A stretch of 64,000 bases of DNA from NCBI GenBank assembly GCA_000703065.1, contig JNLK01000001.1, positions 1,302,001 to 1,366,000 of the forward strand. Reading direction: 5' to 3'. Position 1 is the stretch's first letter, and each line of letters opens with the position of its first letter. A program made the position numbers and the translations under genes. The notes below the pieces were generated by a model. It did no database searches. It saw only the letters and a program-made list of their open reading frames with translations, and was not told where the DNA came from. Source of the DNA: Lachnospiraceae bacterium AC2029 (GTDB lineage: Bacteria > Bacillota > Clostridia > Lachnospirales > Lachnospiraceae). Positions 42,880 through 54,397 of the stretch are shown in pieces.

Positions 42880-43542
42880 TTATACTCCGGGAATATCCAT
42901 CCTGTAGCCTATCCGAAATACCGTCTGGATCACGTCCTCATAGCCCAGCTTCTGACGAAGCCGCTTGATGTGGTTGTCGAGTGTCCGGGTCTCCCCGTAA
43001 TACTCCTCCTTCCACACATTTTCATAAAGCTGCTCCCGCTTCAGAACGATATTCTTATTCCTGATGAAGAGCTCCAGGAGCTCGTATTCCTTCATGGTCA
43101 GCTGCACCGGCTCTCCGTCCCGCTTCACGGTGCGGGCCGAAAGGTTCACCTCCACCCCGTTGTAGGAGAAGGTATCCTCCACATCCGTGGTCCTGCGGAT
43201 CACCGCCTCCACCCGGGCCAGCAGCTCTCCCACCTGAAACGGCTTGCTGAGGTAGTCGTCCGCGCCCATCCGGAGCCCCCTGATCTTGTCACTCACCTGG
43301 TTCATGGCGGAAATGATGATCACCGGCGTCTTCGTGGGCCGGATGTACTCCAGCAGCTCGTAACCGCTCACCACGGGAAGCATCAGGTCCAGGAGGACCA
43401 GATCCCATTTCTGCGAATCAAAAGCATCCTCCCCCTTCTCCCCGTCCGAAGCGATGGTACAGTTATAACCCGAGCTGACCAGCGTTTTGCTGATCAGGCC
43501 CGCTATGGCATCGTCATCTTCTATGATCAGAATATCCAGCAT
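42880..43542 (-). CDS. OmpR-family response regulator (second system)
   Basis: 220 residues from an ATG at 43542 (MLDILIIEDDDA) preceded by AAAGGGG. Receiver with phospho-Asp in LVLLDLMLPVVSGYELL and LSKPFQVGELL; C-terminal winged helix with VQLTMKEYELLELFIRNKN and TRTLDNHIKRLRQKLG. First gene of the operon; its promoter region holds a TGTATC-N5-TGTAAC pair, suggesting autoregulation. Confidence 0.93.
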   Translation of the reverse strand: MLDILIIEDDDAIAGLISKTLVSSGYNCTIASDGEKGEDAFDSQKWDLVLLDLMLPVVSGYELLEYIRPTKTPVIIISAMNQVSDKIRGLRMGADDYLSKPFQVGELLARVEAVIRRTTDVEDTFSYNGVEVNLSARTVKRDGEPVQLTMKEYELLELFIRNKNIVLKREQLYENVWKEEYYGETRTLDNHIKRLRQKLGYEDVIQTVFRIGYRMDIPGV

Positions 43543-43598
43543 ACTTCCCCTTTCCATGCCGTATCAATAATCCTATGGGTAACAGTATAATATACAAA

Positions 43599-43615
43599 TG
43601 TATCATAGTTGTAAC
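43599..43615. promoter_or_regulatory. TGTATC-N5-TGTAAC operator of the second two-component system
   Basis: Repeats at 43599 and 43610, 11 bases apart. About 20 of 24 bases around them match the site at 41402-41418. TATACT-type -10 sequence follows on the minus strand. Confidence 0.55.
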
Positions 43616-43624
43616 ATAACCGGA

Positions 43625-43790
43625 CCTGTCCCTGTCAAACCGGGGACAGGTCTGATCGACCAGGGACGGTTCTGATCAAACCAGAACCGTCCCCGATTTG
43701 CGGGGACAGGTCAGTTACAAGGTCGGTTCCGTCAAACCGGGGACAGGTCTGATCAGCCAGGGACGGTTCTGATCGAATCAGAACCGTCCC
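43625..43790. repeat. GGGACGGTTC/GGGGACAGG palindrome array
   Basis: Two 44-base direct copies (43634-43677 and 43731-43774, 42 of 44 identical, period 97). Each contains GGGGACAGG and GGGACGGTTCTG arms that fold with downstream complements (stems at 43663-43693 and 43760-43790). The core matches the hairpin at 22374-22404. The array lies just downstream of the gene at 43803 on the minus strand and looks like a REP/BIME-type element. Confidence 0.75.
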
Positions 43791-43802
43791 TGTATTGCAC
43801 GT

Positions 43803-44756
43803 TTACTTCAGATATTCCGCCAGCTTGTCCTCATGACCGGCGTTATGGATGATCCGGCCTGCGGAGCAGGATCTGAGGAATCGAACCGCCTTGGAGCGAT
43901 GCACCGCCATCCGGTAAAGTGGTTTCTCCGCCAGCTGCTCCTCCGGCAGGAAAATGATCTCGCGATGGCTTCCCACTGCTTCCATGGCTTCCTCCAGCCG
44001 GAAGGTGAAGAGCTTCCGGTCCCTGAATCGATACAGATAGGTTGCCGCCTTCTCTCCCGTGAAGAGTTCTACCGCACAGCGCCCTTCGCTAAAGGCAGAG
44101 AGCCAGTATGTCTCTTCCTCCTTCGTCCGGAACAGTCCCCGCTCCGTGTAGGGCGCCTGAAGTGCAACGGCGTCGAGCATTTTCTTTCGTTTCGCCATGG
44201 TCTTCTTCGCCTGGGCCTGACAGCGTTCCGCAAATGGATTCGTATCATAACCCATCTTTCCCACAGTATATTCTTCGCCGGTACGCATCCGGAGGGTGAT
44301 AAGATATCCGTTTTGCAGGATCTCCGAGGTATAGCAGAGTGGAATCCGCACTGCATGGCTGCTTTCAGGCAGCACGCAGACAGAGTCCTCATAGAGCCGG
44401 ATCATTCCCCGTCCGGTCTCCGGCTTCTCCGAGCCATCCACAGGGAGGGAATATTCACCCTCACATTTCATCAGGAGTTCCTCCTCGATGAAGAGCGATT
44501 CCATGGTCCTCTTCCCGAAGCAGTCGATCAGCTCTTCCCAGAACCCGTCGAAAGAAAAGCCCAGCATGGAAATGATGACATTGCTGCCATCCATCCTTGT
44601 CAGGACGACTCTGTGGTTCACTGGGCGAAGGTATGCCACATCCGCATAGTCCAGGAAATCCTTTCCCAGCCGCAGCCCCTCTTTTTCAATAAAAATGGTC
44701 TGGTCATCCGACCGTAAACCGGTGGATGACCATTCTACACACGCATTATATCTCAT
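43803..44756 (-). CDS. Hypothetical protein, overlaps zinc-ribbon gene
   Basis: 317 residues. The ATG at 44756 overlaps the stop of the zinc-ribbon gene as ATGA, so that start is chosen over the longer frame. The sequence is soluble, without signal peptide. Its first half shows two similar beta-rich stretches (IFIEKEGLRLG...VVLTRMDGSNVIISMLG and GMIRLYEDSVCVL...YLITLRMRTGEEYTVGKMG) that look like tandem PH-like barrels. I recognise no enzyme motif. The coupling to a zinc-ribbon protein suggests they act together. Confidence 0.6.
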   Translation of the reverse strand: MRYNACVEWSSTGLRSDDQTIFIEKEGLRLGKDFLDYADVAYLRPVNHRVVLTRMDGSNVIISMLGFSFDGFWEELIDCFGKRTMESLFIEEELLMKCEGEYSLPVDGSEKPETGRGMIRLYEDSVCVLPESSHAVRIPLCYTSEILQNGYLITLRMRTGEEYTVGKMGYDTNPFAERCQAQAKKTMAKRKKMLDAVALQAPYTERGLFRTKEEETYWLSAFSEGRCAVELFTGEKAATYLYRFRDRKLFTFRLEEAMEAVGSHREIIFLPEEQLAEKPLYRMAVHRSKAVRFLRSCSAGRIIHNAGHEDKLAEYLK

Positions 44757-45499
44757 AGTTTTGTACCACACTGACCGCAGAACTTTGTACCGGGCTGATT
44801 CTCGAATCCACATCCCGGACATACAGCAGACTTATTCATCGGCGAACCGCATTCACCGCAGAACTTGAGTCCCAGAGCGATCTGGGCTCCGCAGTTCGGA
44901 CAGCGCTGTGTACCCAGAGGCGCACCGCACTCATTACAGAACTTGCCAGTTCCCGCCGGCTTTCCGCAATTCGGACATACGGTCGTCCGGGTCTCAAGCT
45001 TGCCCTGCCATACCGTAGCAGTTTCTGCCGCCTCATCGATGTTGCGGCGCATGGCTGCATTTCTTGCCTTTGCCACATAGCTGGACTCTCTCGGTGCACA
45101 TTCCGTACAGAGTCCTTCTTCCTCGTTCCAGCAATCGTCACAGACCCATTTGTTGCATGCCGGGCATTTCTTAAACATCGGCCGCACCTCTTCCTGTGCC
45201 GCATCAAAAGCCTCTTCCTGCTCCTTGCGCCACTGGGGAGACTGATTCTCATAACGATCTCCAAGATAATTGCTGCCACGCTCCAGGGCATTTCCGATAT
45301 CTCCGCCCACACCGCGCATCAGACCGCCGAACGCACTGGACAGACCACCGAAGCGCTCGGCCTTCTTCTTTTTCTTGTATGTAGTGGATTCAACGAAGGT
45401 ACTCTTGAATCCATTTCCGCAGCAGTCACAGAAGAATTCAAACTGGAATCCCGCTTCCGTGGACAACTCATTATAGTTTCTGGTAAATGAATGTAACAT
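44753..45499 (-). CDS. Multi-zinc-ribbon protein
   Basis: 248 residues; ATG at 45499 with GGAGGGGTG upstream. It has an N-terminal FCDCCGNGF site, a Lys-rich Gly segment (KKKKKAERFGGLSSAFGGLMRG), a middle RING-like cluster (CPACNKWVCDDCWNEEEGLCTEC), and four C-terminal ribbons (CPNCGKPAGTGKFCNECG, CPNCGAQ...FCGECG, CPGCGFE...FCGQCG). The many paired Cys should bind five or more zinc ions. Probably a scaffold or nucleic-acid or protein adaptor. Overlaps the next gene by 4 bases. Confidence 0.75.
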   Translation of the reverse strand: MLHSFTRNYNELSTEAGFQFEFFCDCCGNGFKSTFVESTTYKKKKKAERFGGLSSAFGGLMRGVGGDIGNALERGSNYLGDRYENQSPQWRKEQEEAFDAAQEEVRPMFKKCPACNKWVCDDCWNEEEGLCTECAPRESSYVAKARNAAMRRNIDEAAETATVWQGKLETRTTVCPNCGKPAGTGKFCNECGAPLGTQRCPNCGAQIALGLKFCGECGSPMNKSAVCPGCGFENQPGTKFCGQCGTKL

Positions 45500-45612
45500 A
45501 AACACCCCTCCTGTTCCTGTAACACAAGGCCCTTCCCCAAGGGCCGCCCCTACAACAGATTATACTATGACACACACGCGGGTGACAAGGGCATTCTGTG
45601 TATACCCCTGCT

Positions 45613-46773
45613 TTAATTCAGTTTCTTTCCGGAGAAAATGCTCCAATAGTAGGTTCCGTTTTCATACTTGCGGGCTACCACTGCGGAATACTTATTTCTG
45701 GACTGCTCCACACCATTGATGGAATACACTATGGAATACGTGCAGTAATAGTACGGACCGTCCGTAGTCACCTTCAGATCCTCAATATTCTCTATACCCG
45801 GACCTCCGATGCCCGGTTCTTTGAAGTAATAATAAGAGCCATAACGATAGAACAGATACGATTCCGTATCCTTTTCCAGCAGCTTCATATTCTTTGCCGG
45901 AACATTGAGAATGGAGCTTGCATACCACTTCATCTTGTCTGCCGGAACCCGGAAACAAAGCCACGGAAACTTATTCAGCGGATCCGTGCTCGCGCCGGAA
46001 TACTTCACACATCCCACCGGATACAATGCCGATGCATATTCCATCGTGAAGAAAATGGAGTTCCACCCCGTAATCTCCCCGGGATTATGTACACGGCAAT
46101 CTCCCAGAAGCCACTCCAGCTGATTTCTGTTTTTCAGGCTTGATACAGCGACCGATTTCTTCTTTCCTTTGACCGGATTCTTTACGTAAGCACCGTTACC
46201 CCCCACATAATAGTTTCCGATCCACTGGCTCACAGCCAGATACCCATTCGGATAGAAATAGTATTCCTTTCCGTCTATGGTATACCACGCATTCTTTGCG
46301 TACCAGCCGGAGGAATAGCCAAACCACCATCTTGTTCCGCTCGGTTTCCACGAAGCTTTTTTTGATTCTGCACTTCCGTCCTTCCTCAGCCAGTAGCCGT
46401 CGACGAACTCTTCGGAGGCCATGCGTCCGTCCGCCCTAAAGTAATACCATTTCCCGGAAATCTGCTTCCAGCCGGTTGCCATATATCCGGAGCCGTCCAG
46501 ATAATACCATTTTCCCTTATCCTGTATCCATTTATTCTTATAATAGGTCCCGTCCTTCTTAAAATATCTCCATTTTCCGTTCACCTTCTGCCATCCGGTC
46601 CCGCGGACTACGTCCGTTGAGGCATCCACAGAAAGTGAATTCAGCGATTGAGAAACGGTATACGAATCACCTGCCCCCTCCGCGCGTACCTCCGTGACCG
46701 AAACACTTCCAACGCAGAATAAGAGTGCAGCTCCTGCCAGTCCCATCCTGACTTTTCTCATGATCCCCTTCAT
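45613..46773 (-). CDS. Secreted cell-wall-binding-repeat protein
   Basis: 386 residues. Signal peptide (RMGLAGAALLFCVGSVSV, cleavage near VRAEG), then about seven wall-binding repeats (NGKWRYFKKDG, KGKWYYLDGSGYMATGW, WWFGYSSGWYAKN and so on) to about residue 205. The last 170 residues are a unique domain with STDPLNKFPW, YGSYYYF, TTDGPYYYCTYSI and GTYYWSIFSG. That domain resembles the C-terminal end of the subtilase at 7834-10956. Role unknown; anchored to wall polysaccharide by the repeats. Confidence 0.8.
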   Translation of the reverse strand: MKGIMRKVRMGLAGAALLFCVGSVSVTEVRAEGAGDSYTVSQSLNSLSVDASTDVVRGTGWQKVNGKWRYFKKDGTYYKNKWIQDKGKWYYLDGSGYMATGWKQISGKWYYFRADGRMASEEFVDGYWLRKDGSAESKKASWKPSGTRWWFGYSSGWYAKNAWYTIDGKEYYFYPNGYLAVSQWIGNYYVGGNGAYVKNPVKGKKKSVAVSSLKNRNQLEWLLGDCRVHNPGEITGWNSIFFTMEYASALYPVGCVKYSGASTDPLNKFPWLCFRVPADKMKWYASSILNVPAKNMKLLEKDTESYLFYRYGSYYYFKEPGIGGPGIENIEDLKVTTDGPYYYCTYSIVYSINGVEQSRNKYSAVVARKYENGTYYWSIFSGKKLN

Positions 46774-46816
46774 TCTGATCCCTCTCCTTCCTTTCCGGTC
46801 CGCCCCGGATATGCAG

Positions 46817-47527
46817 CTACGCGAACCTCGCCGTCAGCTTCGGTTTCCCTTCCGGATCGTTCAGCACCACGACCGTTGCATCCCCTTCCCGTCCCACATA
46901 CGGAAAGAGTATGTCCCCCAGCACGGACTGCTGACGGACCTCACAGCGAAAGTCCTTAAAATGAGCTGATCCCTCCGGCAGCACCGAGCACGCCAGCGCC
47001 ACATACTGCGCGTTATTTACATGATGATTCGTATCGATATGGAACTCGGACACGATGATGGGCGGTACCGCCGTCAACGTCTCCGGAACCGTGATCCTGC
47101 CCTTCTCAAACTCCTTATCCAGCGGCTCCTGCGGAGCATAGACCTGAATCTCCTTCTCCGGGATCTGCCGTTCCGGCTTACCGGTCTTCGTATTCACATA
47201 AGCCCACTCCGAGTAGGCGTAAATCAGCAGCTCTCCCGTCTCAGAATTCTCGATGGTGAAGTTCCGCATTCCCAGAAAATGCCGGAATCCGCTTGCCCAG
47301 GTTGTGATCTTCACATGCTCGCAGTAAGCCGGCCGCCGCAGGATCTTCACCTGCCAGCTGATCAGCATCCATGCGGTGTTCCGCTCCTTCAGCCAGTCGA
47401 TCCCGACGCCTCCGTCCTCCGCTTCATAGGTGCAGCAGTCCTGCATGAAATTGATGATGGATACCAGCGAAAGATTGCGGTTTTCATCCAGTTCGCTGTA
47501 ACGTATCCGTTCGTTAAATGAGTACAT
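46817..47527 (-). CDS. Acyl-ACP thioesterase
   Basis: 236 residues from MYSFNERIRYSE (AGAGG upstream). Double hot-dog fold of the bacterial FatA/FatB-like family: ISWQVKILRRPAYCEHVKITTWA in the first half and FHIDTNHHVNNAQYVALA, with the catalytic Asn/His region, in the second. It releases free fatty acids from acyl carrier protein. It is encoded 38 bases after an acyl carrier protein gene, which suggests a dedicated pair. Confidence 0.88.
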   Translation of the reverse strand: MYSFNERIRYSELDENRNLSLVSIINFMQDCCTYEAEDGGVGIDWLKERNTAWMLISWQVKILRRPAYCEHVKITTWASGFRHFLGMRNFTIENSETGELLIYAYSEWAYVNTKTGKPERQIPEKEIQVYAPQEPLDKEFEKGRITVPETLTAVPPIIVSEFHIDTNHHVNNAQYVALACSVLPEGSAHFKDFRCEVRQQSVLGDILFPYVGREGDATVVVLNDPEGKPKLTARFA

Positions 47528-47565
47528 TTTGTCGATCCTCTCTTCTGTCAGCAAGATGACAGGCT

Positions 47566-47802
47566 TCAGTCTTCAACGCCCAGCTCCTTCAGGATGCGTA
47601 TCACATCCGAAACCACCTCCACATCATTCAGTCGGTCGGCGGGCATTTCCACATTGAACTCTTCCTCCAGTGCCATGACCAGATCATAGAGATCCAGCGA
47701 ATCCACGGCCAGATCCTCCTTGAACAGAGTGTCCGGCGTAATATCCTGAGGTGAAACCCCTAGGCGGTCGGTCATGATGGATACCAGTTTTTCGTAAATC
47801 AT
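47566..47802 (-). CDS. acpP: Acyl carrier protein
   Basis: 78 residues from MIYEKLVSIM at 47802 with GGAGG eight bases upstream. The phosphopantetheine site is the Ser of EDLAVDSLDLYDLVMALEE; the protein is acidic and of normal length. It is separate from any fab cluster in this window and paired with the thioesterase gene, so it may be a specialised rather than the main carrier. Confidence 0.9.
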   Translation of the reverse strand: MIYEKLVSIMTDRLGVSPQDITPDTLFKEDLAVDSLDLYDLVMALEEEFNVEMPADRLNDVEVVSDVIRILKELGVED

Positions 47803-47955
47803 TTCATCATCCTCCGATACATGCATCTGCTCCGCAGATGTACGTTTCTCGCTTTGCTCGTATCGTGTATCCCTCACTATGTTCGGGATCACGGGACCCG
47901 TCCTCTTCGCAGACGTCCACGATAATTGTACCAAAAACCACCCTCAAATGAAAGA

Positions 47956-47993
47956 GGCTGTCACACTAAAGCTTGATGCTCAGTGCGACAGCC
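47956..47993. terminator. Hairpin between glgP and the acyl carrier protein gene
   Basis: GGCTGTC pairs with GACAGCC with partial pairing further in; no strong T-run. Part of the 323-base gap between acpP and glgP, which otherwise holds no gene that I can see. Confidence 0.4.
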
Positions 47994-48027
47994 CAAATAC
48001 CATAAACCCTGGTCATATTTAGTCAAA

Positions 48028-48053
48028 ATGCCCCGCTGCGGACAGCGGGGCAT
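48028..48053 (-). terminator. Terminator of glgP
   Basis: An 11-bp perfect stem ATGCCCCGCTG/CAGCGGGGCAT with a 4-base loop, followed by TTTGAC on the minus strand. Confidence 0.7.
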
Positions 48054-48125
48054 GAATTTGATTCTTTCTATTATGTCCGTCCCGAAGAGGCGGAGCATTT
48101 GACCTTCGCGGCAGTCAGCGCTGAA

Positions 48126-50606
<2,481 letters not shown>

Positions 50607-50779
50607 GCTCTCTTCCTCCTTTTTATCGGAACTGTTTCGGATCCTCTGAAAATCATATTTCTCCAAAGGATCCGGCGACATTTCTGCCGTATCTATTTAC
50701 ACTCCGCATCTCGATCTGCGCCATGGACGTCGGAGTTGTAAACTCTTCAGTGTCATTTCCGGCCATCGGCCGAAGGATC

Positions 50780-53700
50780 TTATCGTGCGACACCCAGCAG
50801 CACGTGCTCCTTGTTGATGTCCCACTCCTTGGCGAATGCGCCCTCTGCAGGAGCATCGTAAACGATCTCATTTGCAAGAACCGAGCCCTTCAGCTGCTCC
50901 TCGTTCTTATGAACGATCTCTGCCAGCTTCTCATTTCCGGAAATGTACAGGCTGATCCGGTCGGTCACCTCAAAGTCCGCTTCCTTCCGCATGGTCTGTA
51001 CCTTGGAGATCACCTCGCGGACGAAGCCTTCCTCGATCAGCTCCGGAGTCATGCGAACATCCAGGACTACGGTAACGGCATTGTCACCCTCGCTGACGAA
51101 ATCTGCGCTCTGCGCGGTCTCGATCAGCAGATCTTCCTCTGCCAGCTCCACCGGCTCTCCGTTTACCTCAAAACGGATCACGCCGTTTGCCTTCAGCTCG
51201 TCCATCAGCTTTGTGCCGTCCGTGTCGGTGAGGTATCCGCGGATACCTCCCAGCAGCTTGCCGTACTTGGGTCCCACGGTCTTCAGCTGCGGCTTGAAGC
51301 TGTAGGATGTGAATCCGGATACATCGTCACGGAACTCAACCGTCTTTACATTCAGCTCATCCTTGATGATGTCTGTATAGAATCCGTCCAGTGCCTCAGC
51401 TGCCTTCACATACATGGCTGCGATGGGCTGACGGTTCTTCACATTTGCGGTATTTCTTGCGGCGCGGCCGAAGACTACGGTCTTCAGGACCTCATCCATC
51501 TTCTGCTCCAGCTCTGTATCGATCAGTTCCTCCTGAACCTCCGGGAAATCACAGAGGTGGATACTGATCGGCGCATCACTGTCGATGTTCCGTACCAGAT
51601 TCTGGTAAATGTTCTCGGTAATGAACGGAACCATGGGTGCGGCTGCCTGGCTGACGGTCACGAGTGCGGTGTAGAGAGTCATGTAGGCATTGATCTTGTC
51701 CTGCGGCATACCCTTTACCCAGTAACGCTCACGGCAGCGGCGTACATACCAGTTACTCATATCATCCACGAATTCCGCCAGGGCCTTTGCAGCCTCGGGA
51801 ATCCGGTAATTACCCAGGTTCTCGTCGAAGGTCTTCACTGCGGAATTCAGCTTCGACAGCAGCCAGCGGTCCATAACGGACAGGCTCTCGATATCCAGCT
51901 CGTAATCCAGCGGATTGAACTGGTCGATCTCCGCATAGAGTACGTAAAACGCGTAGGTGTTCCACAGGGTACCCATAAACTTGCTCTGACCCTCGGTCAC
52001 TGCCTTCTCGTGGAAACGATTGGGCAGCCAGGGTGCGGAGTTGGTATAGAAATACCAGCGGATCGCATCTGCGCCGTACTTCTCCAGCGCTTCCATGGGG
52101 TCTACGGCATTTCCCTTGGACTTGGACATCTTCTGGCCGTCCTTATCCTGGACATGGCCCAGCACGATGACATTCTTGTACGGAGCCTTATCAAAGAGCA
52201 GCGTGGAAATGGCCATCAGACTGTAGAACCAGCCACGGGTCTGATCCACGGCCTCACTGATGAAGTCAGCCGGGAAGTTGTCATTGAAGATCTCTTCATT
52301 CTCAAACGGATAATGCCACTGTGCGAAGGGCATCGCACCACTGTCGAACCAGCAGTCGATCACCTCGGGAACGCGGTGCATTTTCTTACCGCAGTCCGGA
52401 CAGGTAAGCAGTACGCCGTCCACATACGGACGATGCAGCTCAATATCCTCCGGAACGGCGCTGCCGTCCTCCATGGAGCCCTTCTCACGAAGCTCTGCAA
52501 TGCTGCCCACGGACTCGCGCTTTCCGCAGTCCGGGCACTCCCAGATATTCAGCGGAGTTCCCCAGTAACGGTCACGGGAAAGTCCCCAGTCCTGAACGTT
52601 CTTCAGCCACTCGCCGAAACGTCCCTTACCGATACCCTCGGGGATCCAGTTTACGGTGTCGTTATTTGCAACCATGCGCTCGCTGACCTCGGTCATCTTG
52701 ATGAACCAGGACTCACGGGCATAGTAAATGAGCGGTGTATCGCATCTCCAGCAGAAGGGATAATCATGCTCGAACTTCGGTGCGGAGAAGAGCAGGCTCC
52801 GGGAATCCAGATCCACCAGCACCTTCGGGTCCGCATCCTTTACGAAGAGGCCTGCAAAGGGAGTCTCCTCGGACATGGTTCCGTCTGCCTCTACGAACTG
52901 AACGAAGGGAAGGTCATACTTGCGTCCCACACGTCCGTCGTCCTCACCGAAGGCCGGTGCGATATGTACGATACCGGTACCGTCGGTCATGGTTACGTAG
53001 TCATCTGCTACGATGTAATGTGCTTTCTTATGCTGCTTTTCAGCCTTCTCGGCGGTTGCTTCCCAGAGTGCCTCGTATTCTCTGCCCTCAAGGTCGATTC
53101 CCTTGTAGCTCTCCAGAACCTCGTAGGCCTTGCCGTTGGAGAGAGCTGCGTACTTCGCATTTCCTTCCTTGTCCTTCTCCTCAAGGAGTGCACCGAGAAC
53201 GGTGTCCAGAAGAGCCTCTGCCATGATGTAGGTATAGCCGTCGCAGGCGCGTACCTTCACATAGGTCTCGGAGGGATTCACGCAGAGTGCCAGGTTGGAG
53301 GGAAGTGTCCAGGGGGTGGTGGTCCATGCCAGGAAATAATACTGCTCCTCACCCTCGGCAACCTTCGCCTTGAAACGAACGATGGCGGAACGCTCCTTTA
53401 CGCTCTTGTAGCCCTGAGCCACCTCGTGAGAGGACAGCGGGGTACCGCAGCGCGGGCAGTAAGGTACGACCTTGAAGCCCTTATAGAGAAGACCCATATC
53501 CCAGATCTTCTTCAGAGCCCACCATTCGGACTCGATATAATCATTGTGATAGGTAACGTACGGATCATCCATGTCGGCCCAGAAGCCTACCTTGCCGGAG
53601 AACTGCTCCCACATGCTCTTGTACTGCCATACGGATTCCTTACATTTTTTGATGAAGGGCTCGATACCGTAAGCCTCGATCTGCTCCTTGCCGTCGATAC

Positions 53701-54001
53701 CGATCTCCTTCTCCACCTCCAGCTCCACCGGAAGTCCGTGGGTATCCCATCCTGCCTTACGGATGATCTTGTGACCCTTCATGGTCTGATACCGCGGGAT
53801 CATATCCTTGATGACACGGGTCAGCACATGGCCGATGTGCGGCTTTCCGTTTGCGGTCGGAGGCCCGTCATAGAATGTATATGTGGGAAGATCCTTCTTC
53901 TCCTCGATACTCTTTTCAAATACCTGATTCTCGTTCCAGAAACGAAGTACCTTCTCTTCGTTCTCAACGAAAGCAAGCTTATTCGAAACCTTGTCGTACA
54001 T
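50780..54001 (-). CDS. ileS: Isoleucyl-tRNA synthetase
   Basis: 1073 residues. Class I synthetase with YDGPPTANGKPHIGHVLTR, CP1 editing domain (GWDTHGLPVE before it, TDGTGIVHIAPAFGEDD within it), KMSKSKGNAVDPME, anticodon-binding region and a long C-terminal domain. The length and lack of C-terminal zinc Cys put it in the eukaryote-like (IleS2) group often linked to mupirocin resistance, by family knowledge. Its promoter gives a leader of about 130 bases without visible T-box elements. Confidence 0.95.
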   Translation of the reverse strand: MYDKVSNKLAFVENEEKVLRFWNENQVFEKSIEEKKDLPTYTFYDGPPTANGKPHIGHVLTRVIKDMIPRYQTMKGHKIIRKAGWDTHGLPVELEVEKEIGIDGKEQIEAYGIEPFIKKCKESVWQYKSMWEQFSGKVGFWADMDDPYVTYHNDYIESEWWALKKIWDMGLLYKGFKVVPYCPRCGTPLSSHEVAQGYKSVKERSAIVRFKAKVAEGEEQYYFLAWTTTPWTLPSNLALCVNPSETYVKVRACDGYTYIMAEALLDTVLGALLEEKDKEGNAKYAALSNGKAYEVLESYKGIDLEGREYEALWEATAEKAEKQHKKAHYIVADDYVTMTDGTGIVHIAPAFGEDDGRVGRKYDLPFVQFVEADGTMSEETPFAGLFVKDADPKVLVDLDSRSLLFSAPKFEHDYPFCWRCDTPLIYYARESWFIKMTEVSERMVANNDTVNWIPEGIGKGRFGEWLKNVQDWGLSRDRYWGTPLNIWECPDCGKRESVGSIAELREKGSMEDGSAVPEDIELHRPYVDGVLLTCPDCGKKMHRVPEVIDCWFDSGAMPFAQWHYPFENEEIFNDNFPADFISEAVDQTRGWFYSLMAISTLLFDKAPYKNVIVLGHVQDKDGQKMSKSKGNAVDPMEALEKYGADAIRWYFYTNSAPWLPNRFHEKAVTEGQSKFMGTLWNTYAFYVLYAEIDQFNPLDYELDIESLSVMDRWLLSKLNSAVKTFDENLGNYRIPEAAKALAEFVDDMSNWYVRRCRERYWVKGMPQDKINAYMTLYTALVTVSQAAAPMVPFITENIYQNLVRNIDSDAPISIHLCDFPEVQEELIDTELEQKMDEVLKTVVFGRAARNTANVKNRQPIAAMYVKAAEALDGFYTDIIKDELNVKTVEFRDDVSGFTSYSFKPQLKTVGPKYGKLLGGIRGYLTDTDGTKLMDELKANGVIRFEVNGEPVELAEEDLLIETAQSADFVSEGDNAVTVVLDVRMTPELIEEGFVREVISKVQTMRKEADFEVTDRISLYISGNEKLAEIVHKNEEQLKGSVLANEIVYDAPAEGAFAKEWDINKEHVLLGVAR

Positions 54002-54138
54002 AATCCGTCTGATCCTTTCTACGGAGCTGTCCGGCGACTCCCGGCAGATCCTTTGTTATTCCGTTCCGTATCTCCACTTCAAACCGGTTTTCAAATGTTC
54101 TCCGGAGGCCGAAAATGCCTGTGGATACACACTTCACA

Positions 54139-54168
54139 AGTATAACACTATCCTTTCGGACGTGTCAA
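54139..54168 (-). promoter_or_regulatory. Promoter of ileS
   Basis: Perfect TTGACA, an 18-bp spacer and TATACT on the minus strand. The rest of the 396-base gap between ileS and the DUF1858 gene holds only the two divergent promoters and untranslated leaders. Confidence 0.75.
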
Positions 54169-54326
54169 ACCTCGGAAGATAGAAAAATCCACGAAATATC
54201 ATGGGATTTTGGTGAATTCTACCGATGAAGACAGGCCTGTGAACAAAGCCCGGACGCGAAGTTCCCATATTCCGGATTTATGCCCTGTTTCACCGGCATT
54301 TCCGGCCCTTTCGCTCCCCTCCGCCC

Positions 54327-54355
54327 TTGACAAACCACGAAAAAAAGAGTTTAAT
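54327..54355 (+). promoter_or_regulatory. Promoter of the DUF1858 gene
   Basis: Perfect TTGACA, a 17-bp spacer and TTTAAT, about 42 bases before the start codon. Confidence 0.7.
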
Positions 54356-54397
54356 CATCTTGTCCGGCTATATCGGACATGAAATATGGAGGCAGAC

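Noticed and set aside
50780-54168. T-box leader for ileS
   Set aside because: The 130-base leader lacks the conserved T-box antiterminator block and any AUC specifier loop that I could recognise.
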